A program made the translations under genes and the position numbers. This document shows positions 25,441-39,400 of a stretch of 64,000 nt of DNA, in pieces. The notes beneath the pieces were generated by a model. The model was not told the origin of the DNA, ran no database searches, and saw only the letters and a list, made by a program, of their open reading frames with translations. The stretch is from Amblyornis subalaris (taxonomy: Eukaryota > Chordata > Aves > Passeriformes > Ptilonorhynchidae). The stretch is taken from the NCBI GenBank assembly GCA_018881555.1, contig JACAXG010000053.1, positions 1,389,895 to 1,453,894 of the forward strand. Reading direction: 5' to 3'. Numbering within the stretch: position 1 is the stretch's first letter; the number at the start of each line of letters is the position of its first letter.

Positions 25441-28400
25441 CCAAGGTGATGTCTAGGCTCCTCCTAAGCATCTGAGAATACCCTTTTACCATGAATTACC
25501 TCCTAAAAATTTGAGCATTCAGAGAAAAATTTCATATGTCGGTTAATTAGGCCACTTTTATAGCTAAAAACCAGTGCTAGAACGTAATTCGTACTTAAGG
25601 TAGCCAAAGTTATGAAGTAGNCTGTAAGGAAAAGTCCCTGGTGTTTCATGCAGATAAGTGTCATAAAAAGATGAAAGATGAAAAAGCATAGAGTTTGTCT
25701 GAAACCTGTTTGAAATCAGTGGCCTGTGGATAGAATCCAGCTGTTATGAGACAGATTTTTAACACAGGATTCCTAAAGATTTGGTAAGTGCAATACACCA
25801 AGCTCACACACTTTGTGTGGCACTCAGTGACTGGAAATAATCATAGTGANACATGCAGAAGCAGTGTTCCCATCCTTGCAAGCTGTCTGAAAAGCAAAGA
25901 CAGGATGACATAAGCAACAAGACTCAAACCTAAGAATAATAAATCATATTTATAAATAATTCAAGGGACAAAAATATTTCTCTGAATTTGTGAAGCAAAA
26001 CTGTAGCAATAGATTATTAATCCAAATTTCCTACAAGATTTCAGAAAAGTGAGGCCTAACAAAACATCTGAACAGACTTGCAAGGTTGGATTTGTTTATT
26101 TATTTATGTATTTCTTTGCACTGTGTTAGGGCCCTGGGACAATTGTACTAGACAACAGGCAAGTACACTATAGAGATATTGCCATTAGCCAGGAAAGCTT
26201 GGATTGTAGTGTATGGATACAAGCAGACACAGGGAGCTTTGTCACTGCATTGTCTCTTTCCAGCTGTGGTTCTCAGGATTTGTCACAGATCTGTGAGTAA
26301 AAACAGAAAAATAGGCACAAAGGAAACACAGAAGGGACAAGGTTGTGTGACTGTAGCAATATATGAAGAGCTCTGGTGAAGAAAGCATTTAAACATATAC
26401 CTAGCCTTTAACATATGTGTGGGTTTCACTGGCTTATGACACTAATATTGTTGTATGACACTGGATACAAAAAAGCCAAGAGCATAAGATTGTAAAGTAA
26501 AAAAATAAATAAAATCCCCTAAAGCAATTATTAATCTATTAAGCTAATTGAGCTTTTAGTTTAGCCAACAATTGCCTAATCAATATCTATATTTATGTGA
26601 AAATATTACTTAAAATATTCTAAGGATCTGAAATGTCACTGTATAAATTCAGTGTTTCACTCCTCCGTCATTCTTGAAAGTTGGAAACTGTTTGAAAGAC
26701 AAAATATTTGCCAATATAAGTTAAGCTCTGTTACTATAGCCNTAGGAATTTCAGATGCCATCTAGCAGAGCACCTCCATATGTGTTTAACAGTATGACCT
26801 AGAGCATTCTTTTTTCACATGTCACATAATACAAAATATTGTATCCCTCATAACCAAAGTTGTTCTTGTTCAAAGAAACCTTCCTTGACAAAGAAGAAAA
26901 AATCAATTACATTAGGCATTTAGTTATTTTGAAAAATTATGAAATAGCANCACTCAAATGACAGAAAAGGAACCAACTATGAATGTGACTATGTAACTAC
27001 CTAGTCACAACTATGTATTGAAATTTCCTCTTAATCAAATATTAATAATTTGAACATCAAAACTGACAGCTTCACTCACAATCTTCACTCAAAATCATTT
27101 ATAACTTTGCTATGGAAAGTTAATTGGTAAATTTATATAAATTATTGTTTTAAAATTTCCATATGATCAAAATCCAGACCCATAGAAAACTGCCATAAAT
27201 ACACATTAGTATTGAATCCCAATTATCTACTACGGTCATTTGAAAGTTTTTTAACCATACGTTATTTGCAGACTTTGTTAGCCTCCAGTGAAATACAGAA
27301 GACAAATCTTCACCTGACTTTGATGTTTTAGGTGAATAATTTATTTTCTACTTTTAGTGTCTTCAAACTATCTAGTTAACTAGTAAAATCAGATTAAAAA
27401 ATCAAATGGGATTAGAGGACAGTCTTTGGCAAACATTGCAGTTGAGCAAGTTTATGTTGTGATGAGAGGAAAGAAGATAATTTTTGTTTTTCTGCCAGAT
27501 GAAGAGAAGATACTTAGTTTCTCCTGTGAATTTTTTAGGCNTCTAGGCAGTGCATTAGAACAAATTCGCTTGGAAACTGGACAGNATTAAAGATTTTTTT
27601 AAACTGGGAAAATGAACTAAAGGCTTTTTTGTTTGGATTTTCTGAGCCTAACAAGTATCACTGAAAATAAAATAAAAATAAATAGAAATTAAAATTTAGA
27701 CCATTTTTTCATAGTTTTGGGGCTTTTTTAAAAGTATTGTCCTTGTGTTTGTTGATGGGGAAAAATCCTTAGGCTGGCATCCTAGCTGCACAAAGGGGTT
27801 GAGAGGAAGGAATGTGCTTGAATCTTAATAGGTTATAGACTGCTTACCAAACAGTATGGGATTAAAATCCTGCCAAAATGAAACAGATTCATTATGCTCA
27901 TTTTGTANAGACTATAGTGGCCGCAGATAACAAACAATGAAGACCAGAGTAAGACCATATGTACATAAGAAATTTTGTTTGCTAAAATAGGTATTTGTTC
28001 ATGTATGTAACAGCCATTGTGAGAGAAAAGAAAAAAAAAAAAGCCATTTCTGATGCATGGATAAAGAATCAGATAGAAATTTATCTGACTGGATAAAACC
28101 ATCCAATATTTGCTGCAATTCATTTTGAGCAGCCTGGCCACTTCCAAGGTCAATAGCAGCAAACAAAAACAGTGGTTCNCTTTGAATACTGGTTTAGCCT
28201 AAATTAACATGTAAAATTTGCTAGGCTTTTTTCTATGTTTGCACAACTATGAGACTGGATGGGAAAAATTAAAATCAGTCATAATGAAAAACTGCAAACC
28301 ACAAAAGCAAATGGCAGATTTTCTCCTTTAAACTAGAGCAAGTTTTTTAAAGGGAAATTTATATGCATCAACTAAAATGTTTCTGAGAATGTTTTGTTGC

Positions 28401-30398
28401 TCATATAAAATAGAACAGAAAATCTTGTACAGTTCATCTTAAAANTCACTATGACTTTAATAAACAATTAATGTACTATTAATTTCATCATTATTATTCC
28501 TGTTGGAATATTGCTAATTCTATCATGATTGAATATTTGGTTTTGTTTCTAAGAAATTTTTCATACTTTTTAGTTTTGGTTATAGAATTATCTTTTTGAA
28601 GCTTTCTGTGTTGAGCAAGTATTTTCCAAAATACTACAAATTTTTCTTTTTAAAGGATTTTTTTTTCCTAAATATTACACCTTATGATCTATTTTCTCTT
28701 CAACAATTCAATGGCCTGTGTTGCAGGGCTGTAACGACATCCTCCAGCTCTTGCAGGTTCTTTTGGAATGTTCTTAAGTTTTTTGTGTTCCCTGCCCAAG
28801 AACTGCTTAGGACAGTGACCATTATTTGTCATTTATCGTGATGATCCATCTTTGGGAAGCACTCACATCCAGCTCCACATGCTGTAGTATGTAAAAGAAG
28901 ACATCTTGCCCTAAAAATTTACAGACAAAGTAGATGGGCAATGATTGGACAGACATATTAGACACAAAAATTATGATAAATTTTCTTTTCTAATGCTCTT
29001 AAAAAGGTTCATATCCAGAGGACTATGGTAGNCTAATGTTATTAAAGTTCCTGTCAGTTCCTTAGTTATACCATTAAACCATCTGCTTAGAATTTGTGGA
29101 TGATCTCTAAGGAAGGTTGTTGAGGAGGAATTTAAAAGGAAAGGGAAGAGACGGGGCACACGTTGCATTAGCAACTGTTTGACAAAAACTGAACTGAAAG
29201 CTGTACAGGCAAACTGAAAGATTAAATTTGAGATGTGACTGGAANAAGGACAAACACATAATTTACCCTCAGTGGAATATTGGAGTGGTGTAATGAATGG
29301 TGGCTTTCTCTTATTCCTGCAGTATGTTTTTGAAAGACTTTCTGGATAGTACAGAGAAGAGGCTAGAGAGAGTCAGCCACTCTTGGGATGCAGATATCAC
29401 TCTCTGGTAAAAAGGAAAAGGAGTCTTGATTTAGCGCCTAAATAATGCAGCTAGTGGCAGCAGCGTGTAAGGAAAATAACAATCTGACCTTTGTAGTTGT
29501 CATGACTTTTCAGCCCAGGAAGAAGAGAAGTGACTGTCACAATTGCTGCTCGTCCCAGGCTGTTGACTCAGTCAAAAGGCTCAAACTAGCTATTAAGATT
29601 AAATTGGCAGGAAAATGCATGAATACAGTGGTGATATATTACTGGGGTTTGTATCTGTTTTTCTTAGTTTTGAACTTTACACATACCGAAAATTCTAATA
29701 AACCTTTGACGGCAGTGTTGTTTGCAAATGGTATACCAACAGAAACTTGTTTTAAATTACTTTCTCCTTTGCTTTACAACAAAGATTGAAAAAGCTACTC
29801 CGGTAATTTTCTCTTTTTATTCTTTTTTCACTATTACCACACAGTAAATAAGATACTTGGTTCTGACTCTTTCTTATGTTATTTGTTGATTTATAGCATA
29901 CACTTTACACACACAAATACTCTTTTTTAATACATCAGAACACAAAACCTGAGATGACATAAAATGTAATTGATAAATTGCAAAAATAAAATGACTNCAA
30001 AAAGGCAGCACCGTGGGTTGAACCTCTGAGGAACTGAGACATCTGATAAATGTTAGATTCTGCACTCCAAAGAATATTTCCAGACTGCTTTCCAAGTTCA
30101 TATTGTTTAACACAGAAATTCAAATAGTCCAGCTTATATACTGACGGCATGTTGTGAAATCAATAGAATTTAGCCTCAGCAGCAGCTGTAAGATTTGGCC
30201 TCTGGATAGTGTAAAAGAACAAGGAAAAAATTATTCAGGAAGAGCATATATTTTACGAGTAGAAACAGCAATGCTAATTGAATTCTACAAAGAGACTATC
30301 ATTGAAATGTGAAGAGCCTTTGAGCAAATTTATGGCCACATTATGCCTTCTTTTTGCATCCCATTGTGCTCATCTGGCTCATAACTTGGCTTCAAGAG
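25441..30398. other. intronic stretch, no gene seen
   Basis: AT-rich intron with TTTA-type low-complexity text near 26095-26115 and a short A-run near 28029-28042. No exon, RNA gene or identifiable transposon is supported. Confidence 0.7.
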
Positions 30399-30481
30399 CC
30401 AGATCCTCAGCTGCTATAAATTGGTGTCATTCCACTGAAGACAGAGAAGCTGCACTGATTTATACCAGCTGTGGACCAGGC
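30399..30481. repeat. ancient palindromic repeat (MITE-like)
   Basis: An 83-bp imperfect palindrome. The left arm starts CCAGATCCTCAGCTGCTATA and the right arm ends TTTATACCAGCTGTGGACCA then GGC. The reverse complement of the right arm reads CCTGGTCCACAGCTGGTATA, so both arms share CC-GTCC-CAGCTG-TATAAAT. The overall shape, GATCC-CAGCTG-TAAAT around a centre near CATTCCACTGAAG, resembles a palindromic element I recall as widespread in reptile and bird genomes. Divergence between the arms indicates great age. The family name was not assigned. Confidence 0.6.
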
Positions 30482-33400
30482 ATGTTTATTCCTTCTATTT
30501 TTTCCCACTATTTGAATGAAGGTATAGCCAGAAAAGCTACTATGGTGTAAACAGCAGATGAACAAACATAGTTTGAAGCATATCCAGCATGGCTATAGCA
30601 TTTCTATTGTTTGAATAAAAAGAGAAGACCCAAACTACAACTGGAAGTCGTTTAATTGGACATTCAGAGACCTCCCTCACATTATTAATCACCTACCATA
30701 TATACAGGCACATTCAGCTCAGAATCATTTAAAACTTCATTTTATTTGCAGAAAACCAAATAAAAATGGGAATTTGTTCTGAGCAAATTTAGTTCTTGTG
30801 TGTTCGGTTTTGCGGTTTTGGTTTAGTTTTTTCTTTTGTTGGGTTTTTTTCCTAAATCAATGAGTCATCATATAGCTCTCTGAATTTCTGCGTTGATTTT
30901 TGAAACTCAAGGTCTTTTGATAGAACTAAATTGTATTAGTCATGTTAAAATGTGAGCTGCATGCATTTATGAACACAGTCTAACCTTGGGTCATACACAT
31001 GGGCTTCTGAAATCAGAATTCCCAGTTTTATTGCATTCACTATGCTTTTGTTTCTATCCTGTTTCATATGAATTTAGTGAGCAGGAGCATCTTGAACTAA
31101 AAAATGGAAATGAATATCAATATTATTTTTCCTTAGCAAAAACGCAGTATTGTTTTTCCTTAGTAAAGTCTTCATGATAAAGGCTCCTGGTTTTATGTAG
31201 GCATTTTACAGCCTGAATGTTCAGCGTCACTCACTCAAATTTAAGGTTTTTGTATTATGCCCAGAGAAAATAAGATAGTACTTTCTGATACACTCTCTGC
31301 ACTCTGAAATATACCTTCAAAGCTGTGGACATACTTAGGAGAAACAGCAACTCTATTCTTCACTTCTCCACAAGGTAATCTGTGAGATCTGTTAAGCGTC
31401 AGATTGCCTCTGTTAGGATAGACCTCAGCATGTCAAAAAGGGGCTCCTCATTTCTGGATGGCACATCTCATTAGCCCACTGTAGATGTTTCTTTGATATT
31501 TAGAATTAAGAAAGCTAATGGTGTACGTCAGAACACTGAAAGAGGAAGGATTCTGAAGGGCTTTAATTGAAAATATCTTGAAATTTCCTGAGGTGACACT
31601 CAGCTCTTTGGAGTATGCCAAAAGCTATATTCAAATACTGAAGTACCGACTCAGAGACTGGCTTTTCTTTTTTTTTTTTAACCCTTTTTAATTTTATTTT
31701 TTTAATGCATCTTTTTCAATAGGAATGAGTTAATTAACCTGGAGAGATTAAGGATAAAGGGCTATTTTGTGGCAGACTGGTACTTACCCAAATGAAAGGT
31801 TCCAAGGACATATCATTGGGAGCAGGGGTTCCCTCTTTAAAAGTATGAGGAAGAAAATAAATATGAAAGAAGTTTTGAAAAACATGAAAANCATCCCTTT
31901 GTGAAGTGTATCGCTTTTAGATAATTAATAATAATAAACTATTAGTTTGTTAAAACTAATCAGTTAATGTATAATTAATACTTAGGTGGATGTGATTAAT
32001 TACTAAATAATAAGTAACTGACTAATGATTAATGATGATTATTAATTATGACTTCGATTTACAGTGTATCTGCTGTAAAATTATTTATCCCTTTACACCN
32101 AGCATCCATCCCCACAGCATCTAAAGTGCAGATCAATCAAATTACATGGAAACAAGCCCATGTTCTCTTTGAGAATGTATCTAGGTGACTTTACAGTTGT
32201 TGAGTAATTGGATGGAGCCTTTGATTTGTCTGTAATATCCGTTTGGATACAGCCTCTGTAATTCCTGTTGGAATTTTTTACCGACTCTAAGCAAACAGGA
32301 CGTGATTCTGCTGTTGAGGTAATGTTCTTGTAATGATCTAAAATGCTACTTTATAATAGAAGTGTGGAAAAGTCCATTATGTTATGCGTTTAATTTCCCA
32401 TTCAAGAAAAAAAAAGGCAGTTCAACACCGTATGAAATGACAGCTATTAAGAGAGTGACAGAAGAGACATTAAAATGGAGCTTGTAGCAAAATTTTCTAG
32501 AAAATTCTACAGATTGAGTTGTTCATTGAAAAACTCAGAGTTGGAGTAATAAGGTGTAACTTCAGAGTTTTGGACTCGACTGCTACTATGCAAGGACAAT
32601 GTGCAATTTCAGAAGGAAAAAAAATCCATTTTAGGAATTTGGATCCGACCCTTTTGAAATAAGCCCATAAACTCAATGGTTTAGAGTCAATATGGCTGGA
32701 TCCCAAGAAAATATGTATATGGCAAGAGAACCTTCAGCAGGAAGTGATGAAGCTAAATTAGATCTATGAGCATTACTGAGTGACATCAAATTTGGACCTG
32801 GTAAATCACTGGCTCCATGAAACTTTTGGATCTTTACTATTTACTACTCTATCAGCCTCCAGAAACCCAGAGCCTCTGAACCTCTCCACTTCTATGTGAC
32901 CATGGTCTGTTCAGCCCCCCCAGGAGAATAAAGAGGTGCCAGCCTGGTGCACAGAACTGAATTTTACCCCTTTCTGTNTTTGGTCACTTCAGTATTACCT
33001 CCTTAGGGACCTAAATGCTAACAACAGACATTTTGCTANCCCCAGCTATGACACACTTTACAACTCCTGAGACACTTTGGCTCACATTAGAGTTCTGCCA
33101 AGGGAATTGGGAGCTTAAACATGACAAAATCTTGGCCTGCCTTGCAAACCCNTTCCGAGCATGTTTGCTCAGTGTTCCGTGGCCATCGGTGTCTGGTACA
33201 GCTGGGTGAAGTTTCACCTTATCCCTTGTGTGAGTCAATGAGGGACAGAAATNTCAGTGTAAGCAACATAATGGCAGCAAGCACCAGAGCTCTGAACTCC
33301 AACCTGTGGGCAAAGCTCTGCTCTGGATCCCTGTCCCCTTGGATGGGCTCAAATGCTGGCACAGGCTGATGGGTGAAACTCATGAGTGTTTCTCCTTGTG

Positions 33401-36400
33401 CTGTTAAAAACACTGCATGACGCTGCACATATAGAACTATCCAGTGTCTATAGAGTGTGTTCGCCCATTCCCATTCTGAAGATGTGCCAGCTCTTTGGTG
33501 TATGAAATGGAAAGTGACAGTAGGTTATAAAAGTGTGATGGATGATTTAGGTGGCTGTATTCAGCTGTAAGCAATAAATGCTGAGCTCAGCAGAAACTAC
33601 TAAAGGCAAAACTGCAAGTGATTTACTAGCAATTTAAAGCACATGAGATTTGTAATGCATGAGGCCCTCAGGCGCATCACTTCTCTTCAGTAATAGGAAA
33701 CAATATTTTGGTGAAAAATGGCATGTTTAGTTTCAACTTTGTGCTGTAAAATATACAGGCAGCCTAGTTTTCNTCATTTCTGAGGGCATACCTATTTACA
33801 TCTTATTCAAACTGCAAGTTGATGTTCAAAAAAAAGTTGGCAATATTAACNTTCCTTGAGTGAGTTTTGCTATGAAGGAAAATCAATACTTCAGAATAAC
33901 TAAAACAGTGCAGTTTTAAAGCTACTGGCCTGAATGATTCACATTTTATCTTATGCACAATAAACTTGTGTGAGATTAACTCCATAGTGAGCCAATACAG
34001 CTATCCTTTGAAGGAAAAACTGAAAATGTCATCTATTTCTACACAAGTACCAATACAGCTAAGTAGTTCAAATACTAATTCTCATTTAAGGGTGCAGTGG
34101 TGGGTGAAGGGATGCTGGCACGAAGCTGTATACTGAGATATCACATATTTGGTGTGACAGAGATAAACACCATCCAGCTGGGGACTTATGCTGGAGTTTT
34201 CCTAATATACCAAATTTTAAATTCATGAGACAACCTTTAAAATATCGTTCCATTTTGAACAGTGAGCATGTGAAAATGGTGGAGTGAATTCCACCATGAG
34301 TCTGGAGGACCAGGAATTCAGGTAAAACCCACCTCTTTGTTTTCCAAGTATGTGTGACCTAAACAATGGAAAGCACAATAAGTCTGCAACTTTACAATGC
34401 CAGTCTGAGAATAAAGGCATTTCCACTCAGCAAGGCTAATCAGGTTGTACCACTTTTCCTTGGGTTATTTCCAACTTNATCACGTTAGCTTAATTCATGA
34501 GTTACCACCTCTTCTCTATCAAAGGCTTAGATGGTTGGTGAGTCCTGCAAACAACCAGATGGNGACCTAATGACTACAAATCATCCCTTAGCTAGCAAGA
34601 ATCTGGTGTCTGGTTTCTCTTATGGTAGCAATATCAATTTCTGTGTGCTGCCCTAAGTGTCCCACCTCCCCTGTGGCTCCGATCTGTGCATACGTTGCCC
34701 TTCTGTCTGCTCCCACGCCAGCCCTGCCTACCTGACACCTCTGTGTGCACCTTTGAGGAGAGGATTGTGTTAGTTATAGAATAGCTGTTGCAAACATCCC
34801 AAATTCCAAAGGTAGTAAAAGTGTCCTGAAATACTTCTTCTGGATCAATAATAGGTGAAAATTGTATCCGTTCATTCATTTGTTAATGAAGATCAAAGCC
34901 CAGTAGTAGGCAACGAAATTATGCTTTTGATTTATTTTTTCTTTCAAGTCTCTAGTTAAGACCTTCCTTTACTGAAAACTCAGACCTTTTCAAACTTTCT
35001 TTATCACAGCTAAACTCTTTCAGAGTTTCTAACCAGAAATACAAGTTACTTAACACTACAAATCCTTAGACTGGCAGCATGAGGCAGGAGGGAGGAAGTT
35101 AAAGCTATGAACTTTATATATGCTTTTATCCTGAATCTATTGAAACCATGGTAATACATTTCTGTTCTGCCAGTGAAACCCCTCCTAACTTGGTCAATAG
35201 AAAGGATTAAGATGAAAGGAAAGTAGTAAAAGCACTTTCTGTCAAGTGGCAGTGTACATAGTCACTTAAAATCAAGTATCTATACAAGGAGCTATCACTA
35301 CTAAGAGGCAGTTTTCAGGTCCTACAATGACTTTTTCCCCCATATTATTCAATTAGAATAAAAAAAATCACAAAAGCTTTTAAGAACTGAAACCTCAAGA
35401 TAAATGAGGTCAGTCAAAACTTTTCACTTTCATTTCTGAGTTATCTTTTTTAAGTTTTGTTTCCACTTTTAAACAAAACTTCCATTTATTTTTCCAGAAA
35501 AAGTTTTACCTTTTAAAAGTTTGTGTGGGACATTTTTATTTGGAGTAACTTAGGAGTGGCAAAATGTTTAGATAANTAAAAAAAAAGAAGATTGAATAAC
35601 AAGAGAATAAAATTACTTTGGATAGCCTTGCAGGTGGGGGTATGAAGGATTTTTGATAGGAAAACTGCTTTTAAAGAAACTGATCTTAGTAATCAGGTTC
35701 TATGGCAATGGGTGAGAACATTTTGCAGGACTACTAGAGAGAAGGCTGGTGTAGAAATTGGATGGGATGTGGATCTTCAGGGGTTAGGGATGTCCAGAAA
35801 GCACAGAATATGACAAATGGTATAGAAGAAAATAACAAGATTAAGCACATTGTACATTCATGGCATGAGAAAGAACATGATCTGCATATGTTCACAATTG
35901 CTTTCGTTCTCTCACACACGAGGAATTGGTGTGTGATGGTGGTATGCCATCAGTCAAAGGGCATACTATGTTTTCTTTTCCCATGTGTGGGTTTAGAAAN
36001 CAAGTAGTATTTTCACCCAATTCTTCCACTTCTGATTTCCTCAGTTTTAGAAGTGTCTGAACATCCAAATCTTTGAAGGTGTTAAGCAATTTTCTTTTGA
36101 CTTCCTTAGTGTAATTTCCCCTTTTACTCTCCCCCTCATCTACACTCTATNGAGTCATTTTGAGGGGTTTTTTTCTCATTTTTTATGAGCTGTGTGTTTA
36201 CTACATTTAAAATCAAAGAGATTGGATCCTGGGATACTAGAGATCACTATTCTTCCTAATTCATACTTCAAAGGAAGTTTAGAAATAGGAAAGGATTTGC
36301 AATTTATGTTCAATAATTGGAGCAGAACACCTGCTAAGGCAGAATATTAGATTGGATCATATAGTGACAAATGATGAGACTGATGTCCAATGACTCTTGT

Positions 36401-39400
36401 AATGTAAATTGATTTCACATTACTATGGAGTCTGTCTTTAGTTTACTGTGATTGTGCAGACATCTATGAAGAAGAATTACTGTGCTCTAAATCTGTAGTT
36501 TTTTTACTCTATGTGTTTGGCGTTTTAAGTAGCATGGTTTTAACGAAGACTGTTGAAGCTACGACCATGCAGAACTTGCTTTGGATAAAAGTTTTTTCCA
36601 TACCAGGAGAATTCTTTTTTGTTTCTCCCCAGGAGCGATATGGCCACAGTAGTTAGTGACCGTCATTTCACACTCTAGAGTCTGCTGAACAATAGCAGTC
36701 ACATTTTTCTTGCCTCTTTCTCTGGACTGATGCCTGAAGTCTTTCTTCCGTGGAACACTCTATCAGAAAGTTGCTCAGAAACAGCAGGGAAGGAGCCAAA
36801 ATCTGCAGTACCCAAAGAGCAGGGACCAGTGAGCNTGTGCCTCCTTAAATTGTACCTGGCACTCAGATAAAATTATGGCATTTATTGGCAACAGAAACAT
36901 CTCTGCAAGGGTTTAGACCCAGGGAGATTGTGGTAGCATTTATCATACTATGTCAATCTATTTCAAACTTTCTGTTATAACAATATAAACCAAACATCAT
37001 ATCCAGATCGTGATTATAAAGAATTATATTTTTTTAAGACAACAACAACAAAAATAATAACTTCCAAGGAATGGATAATTTTCAGATCTATTTTCCTCAA
37101 ATCCTCATTATGTAGGATATATATCACCTTCTGCTTTGAATTTTCTTGATGACAGTAGGTCTCAAGACTAATGCCTGTTTTCATGAATGGTGTCATATAT
37201 GAATAGTATTTGAAAAGACTCCTATCTTTCAGGATGTGATGGAAAGATAGAGGAGGATGAAATAGGTTTTTATGACATTTTTGTCAGTCATTTGAAATGT
37301 CTCACACTTTAATAAAGGGCACATTAAATGCAGTCATACTAATAATCTGAAGATTTATCCTTTAGTCACTGAAAGCCAGAACTTTGTATATTAAAAATTT
37401 CAGAGTAACCTGCATGAGAGCAGATTGTGTCTTTGTCTTTGCATATTCAATTTTCATTTGAAAACAAGGGGTAGCATGTGGGCACAGCTAAGCCTAATAT
37501 TTTAAGTTCCTGCCTTTGGGATCTTTAAAATAGAAGACTTACAGTATTATATGATTGATTGCTCTGCTGATAATTACTCTCTAATCAAGAGAAAAAAGAA
37601 TATTAATAACTTATAGATCTGGAGGGACTTTGTGATTAGCAAGGACAGTCTTCTTTTATTATGCAAATCTGTATTAAGTAAGCCAATGCCTAAAACATAA
37701 AACTGTACTTTGCTCTATTTTCTTGACATGTACTACTTAAACATGGTTAATGAAAGAACAGTGTAGTCTACTTTAAATTACATATTTAATTCTATATCTT
37801 TTGATTATCTGAAATTATTTTAATCAATCTGAGCATCATTAAAAATGTAACTTTTACCAAATATTTATCATTTACCCTTTTGGAATGATCGTGCTACTTT
37901 GCTATACTCACATATATGGTATGTTTAACATGGCAAATTATGCTTAAAAATTGTTTTTCATGGTTATGTTCCCACTATATGAATTCAAATTCTAATGAAA
38001 AATGTTGAAAATGCTTATGAATAAAAACTTTTGAGTTGGATTTAAATTTTGGTTTTTTCTCACAGTGCTGGAAATAGCCTATAATTTTTTTTGCCAAGTA
38101 TACTATTCTATTGGATTAACTTCTTTTTGGCTTTGTGTATAAAGTTCATTTATTCTTAATTAGGTAATGGTAATGGTCATGAGTGAGACCGAGACCACTC
38201 TTGGAAAAATTTTAGAAATAAATGGAAGGATTTTTCTAGGAGTTAAGGACAATTGAAATTGAAAACTGATGAAGTTTTAATTGCATAGAATCTCTACTGA
38301 GAAAATTCAATACTGTGAGATACTTGTCCCACAAAACAGAATAAAACTTTGTTCAGTCTAAAGAATCTGAATAAGTCAGTAGGAGCAGCTTNAATATAAG
38401 CAAACACATAAACCTATGCACGTCTTTAATCTATTTCTATAATTTACCTCTAACGTTTTGGTGAATNAATTTAACACCTGTAATAAGGAAAAGAAAGGAT
38501 AAAAATCTGATATGTATTTTCAGTAACTCTGTGAGATTTTTACAATGTTTATTACACCATCACTGAGATGTGGATGGAAATCATCTCTTCCCCCTACATA
38601 GTTTGATACTAGTTCAATTTAGCTCTTTAATTATTCACTTTCCATTATAACCTGTGATTTTTACCTAATTGATTTCATTTGTGTGAGTGCAGCAGAGAGG
38701 GGACTATGATGTTTAAAGTAACCCCTGTTCCTCACCACAGTGCTGAATGAAAAACATGATCAGGTATAAAACCAGAGCTCATTGCCAGAGTGTTTAGGCT
38801 TGATCAGTGTGAAAGGTTGTGTCCTACATCCATGGTTAATTATGACTGTTTGACAGTTTCACAAAACCACTGAGTTATCCTCACAGCACCTTGGAAGGTG
38901 GAAATATCATCTGCACATTTGTTTCAGTTAATTATCTCTTTGTTTATGTGAGATTATGTGAGAGGTCCGATATGTCCTTGGTTAGTTCTACACTTGCACC
39001 AATAATTTCGCTGCAAACTTGTTTTGTGGTTAAGATTTTTCTGATGAAAGATCACAGGGTAGAAATCCCAGCAAGGCACTGCAAGTGCCTGGGACATTTC
39101 TTCAACCCATCTTCTGTAATAGGAACCCAAAGTACTCTGAACATTTAAAAAAAAAAAACCCCTAAGCAAAACTTTATGTAAAATATCATTCTGCCTAGCT
39201 CATATAGTGTGGGTACCTAGGGCACAGAGAGATCACAGAGAGACTTATCCACGTGGCAGGCATTAGTCATTCAGGAGGGTTAATACCCTGTTTGAGATGG
39301 TTACGTCTGAATGACAGGTGCATGGAATAAAGCAGAAAAGAATGTTTTATTTGAAACTCAAGTCAAACTCTAAATGCAAACCATTGTCTCAATGGCTCGG

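Noticed and set aside
36614..36680. TTTCTCCCCAG acceptor-like site followed by short open sequence
   Set aside because: All three frames close within about 15 codons and no known exon is encoded.
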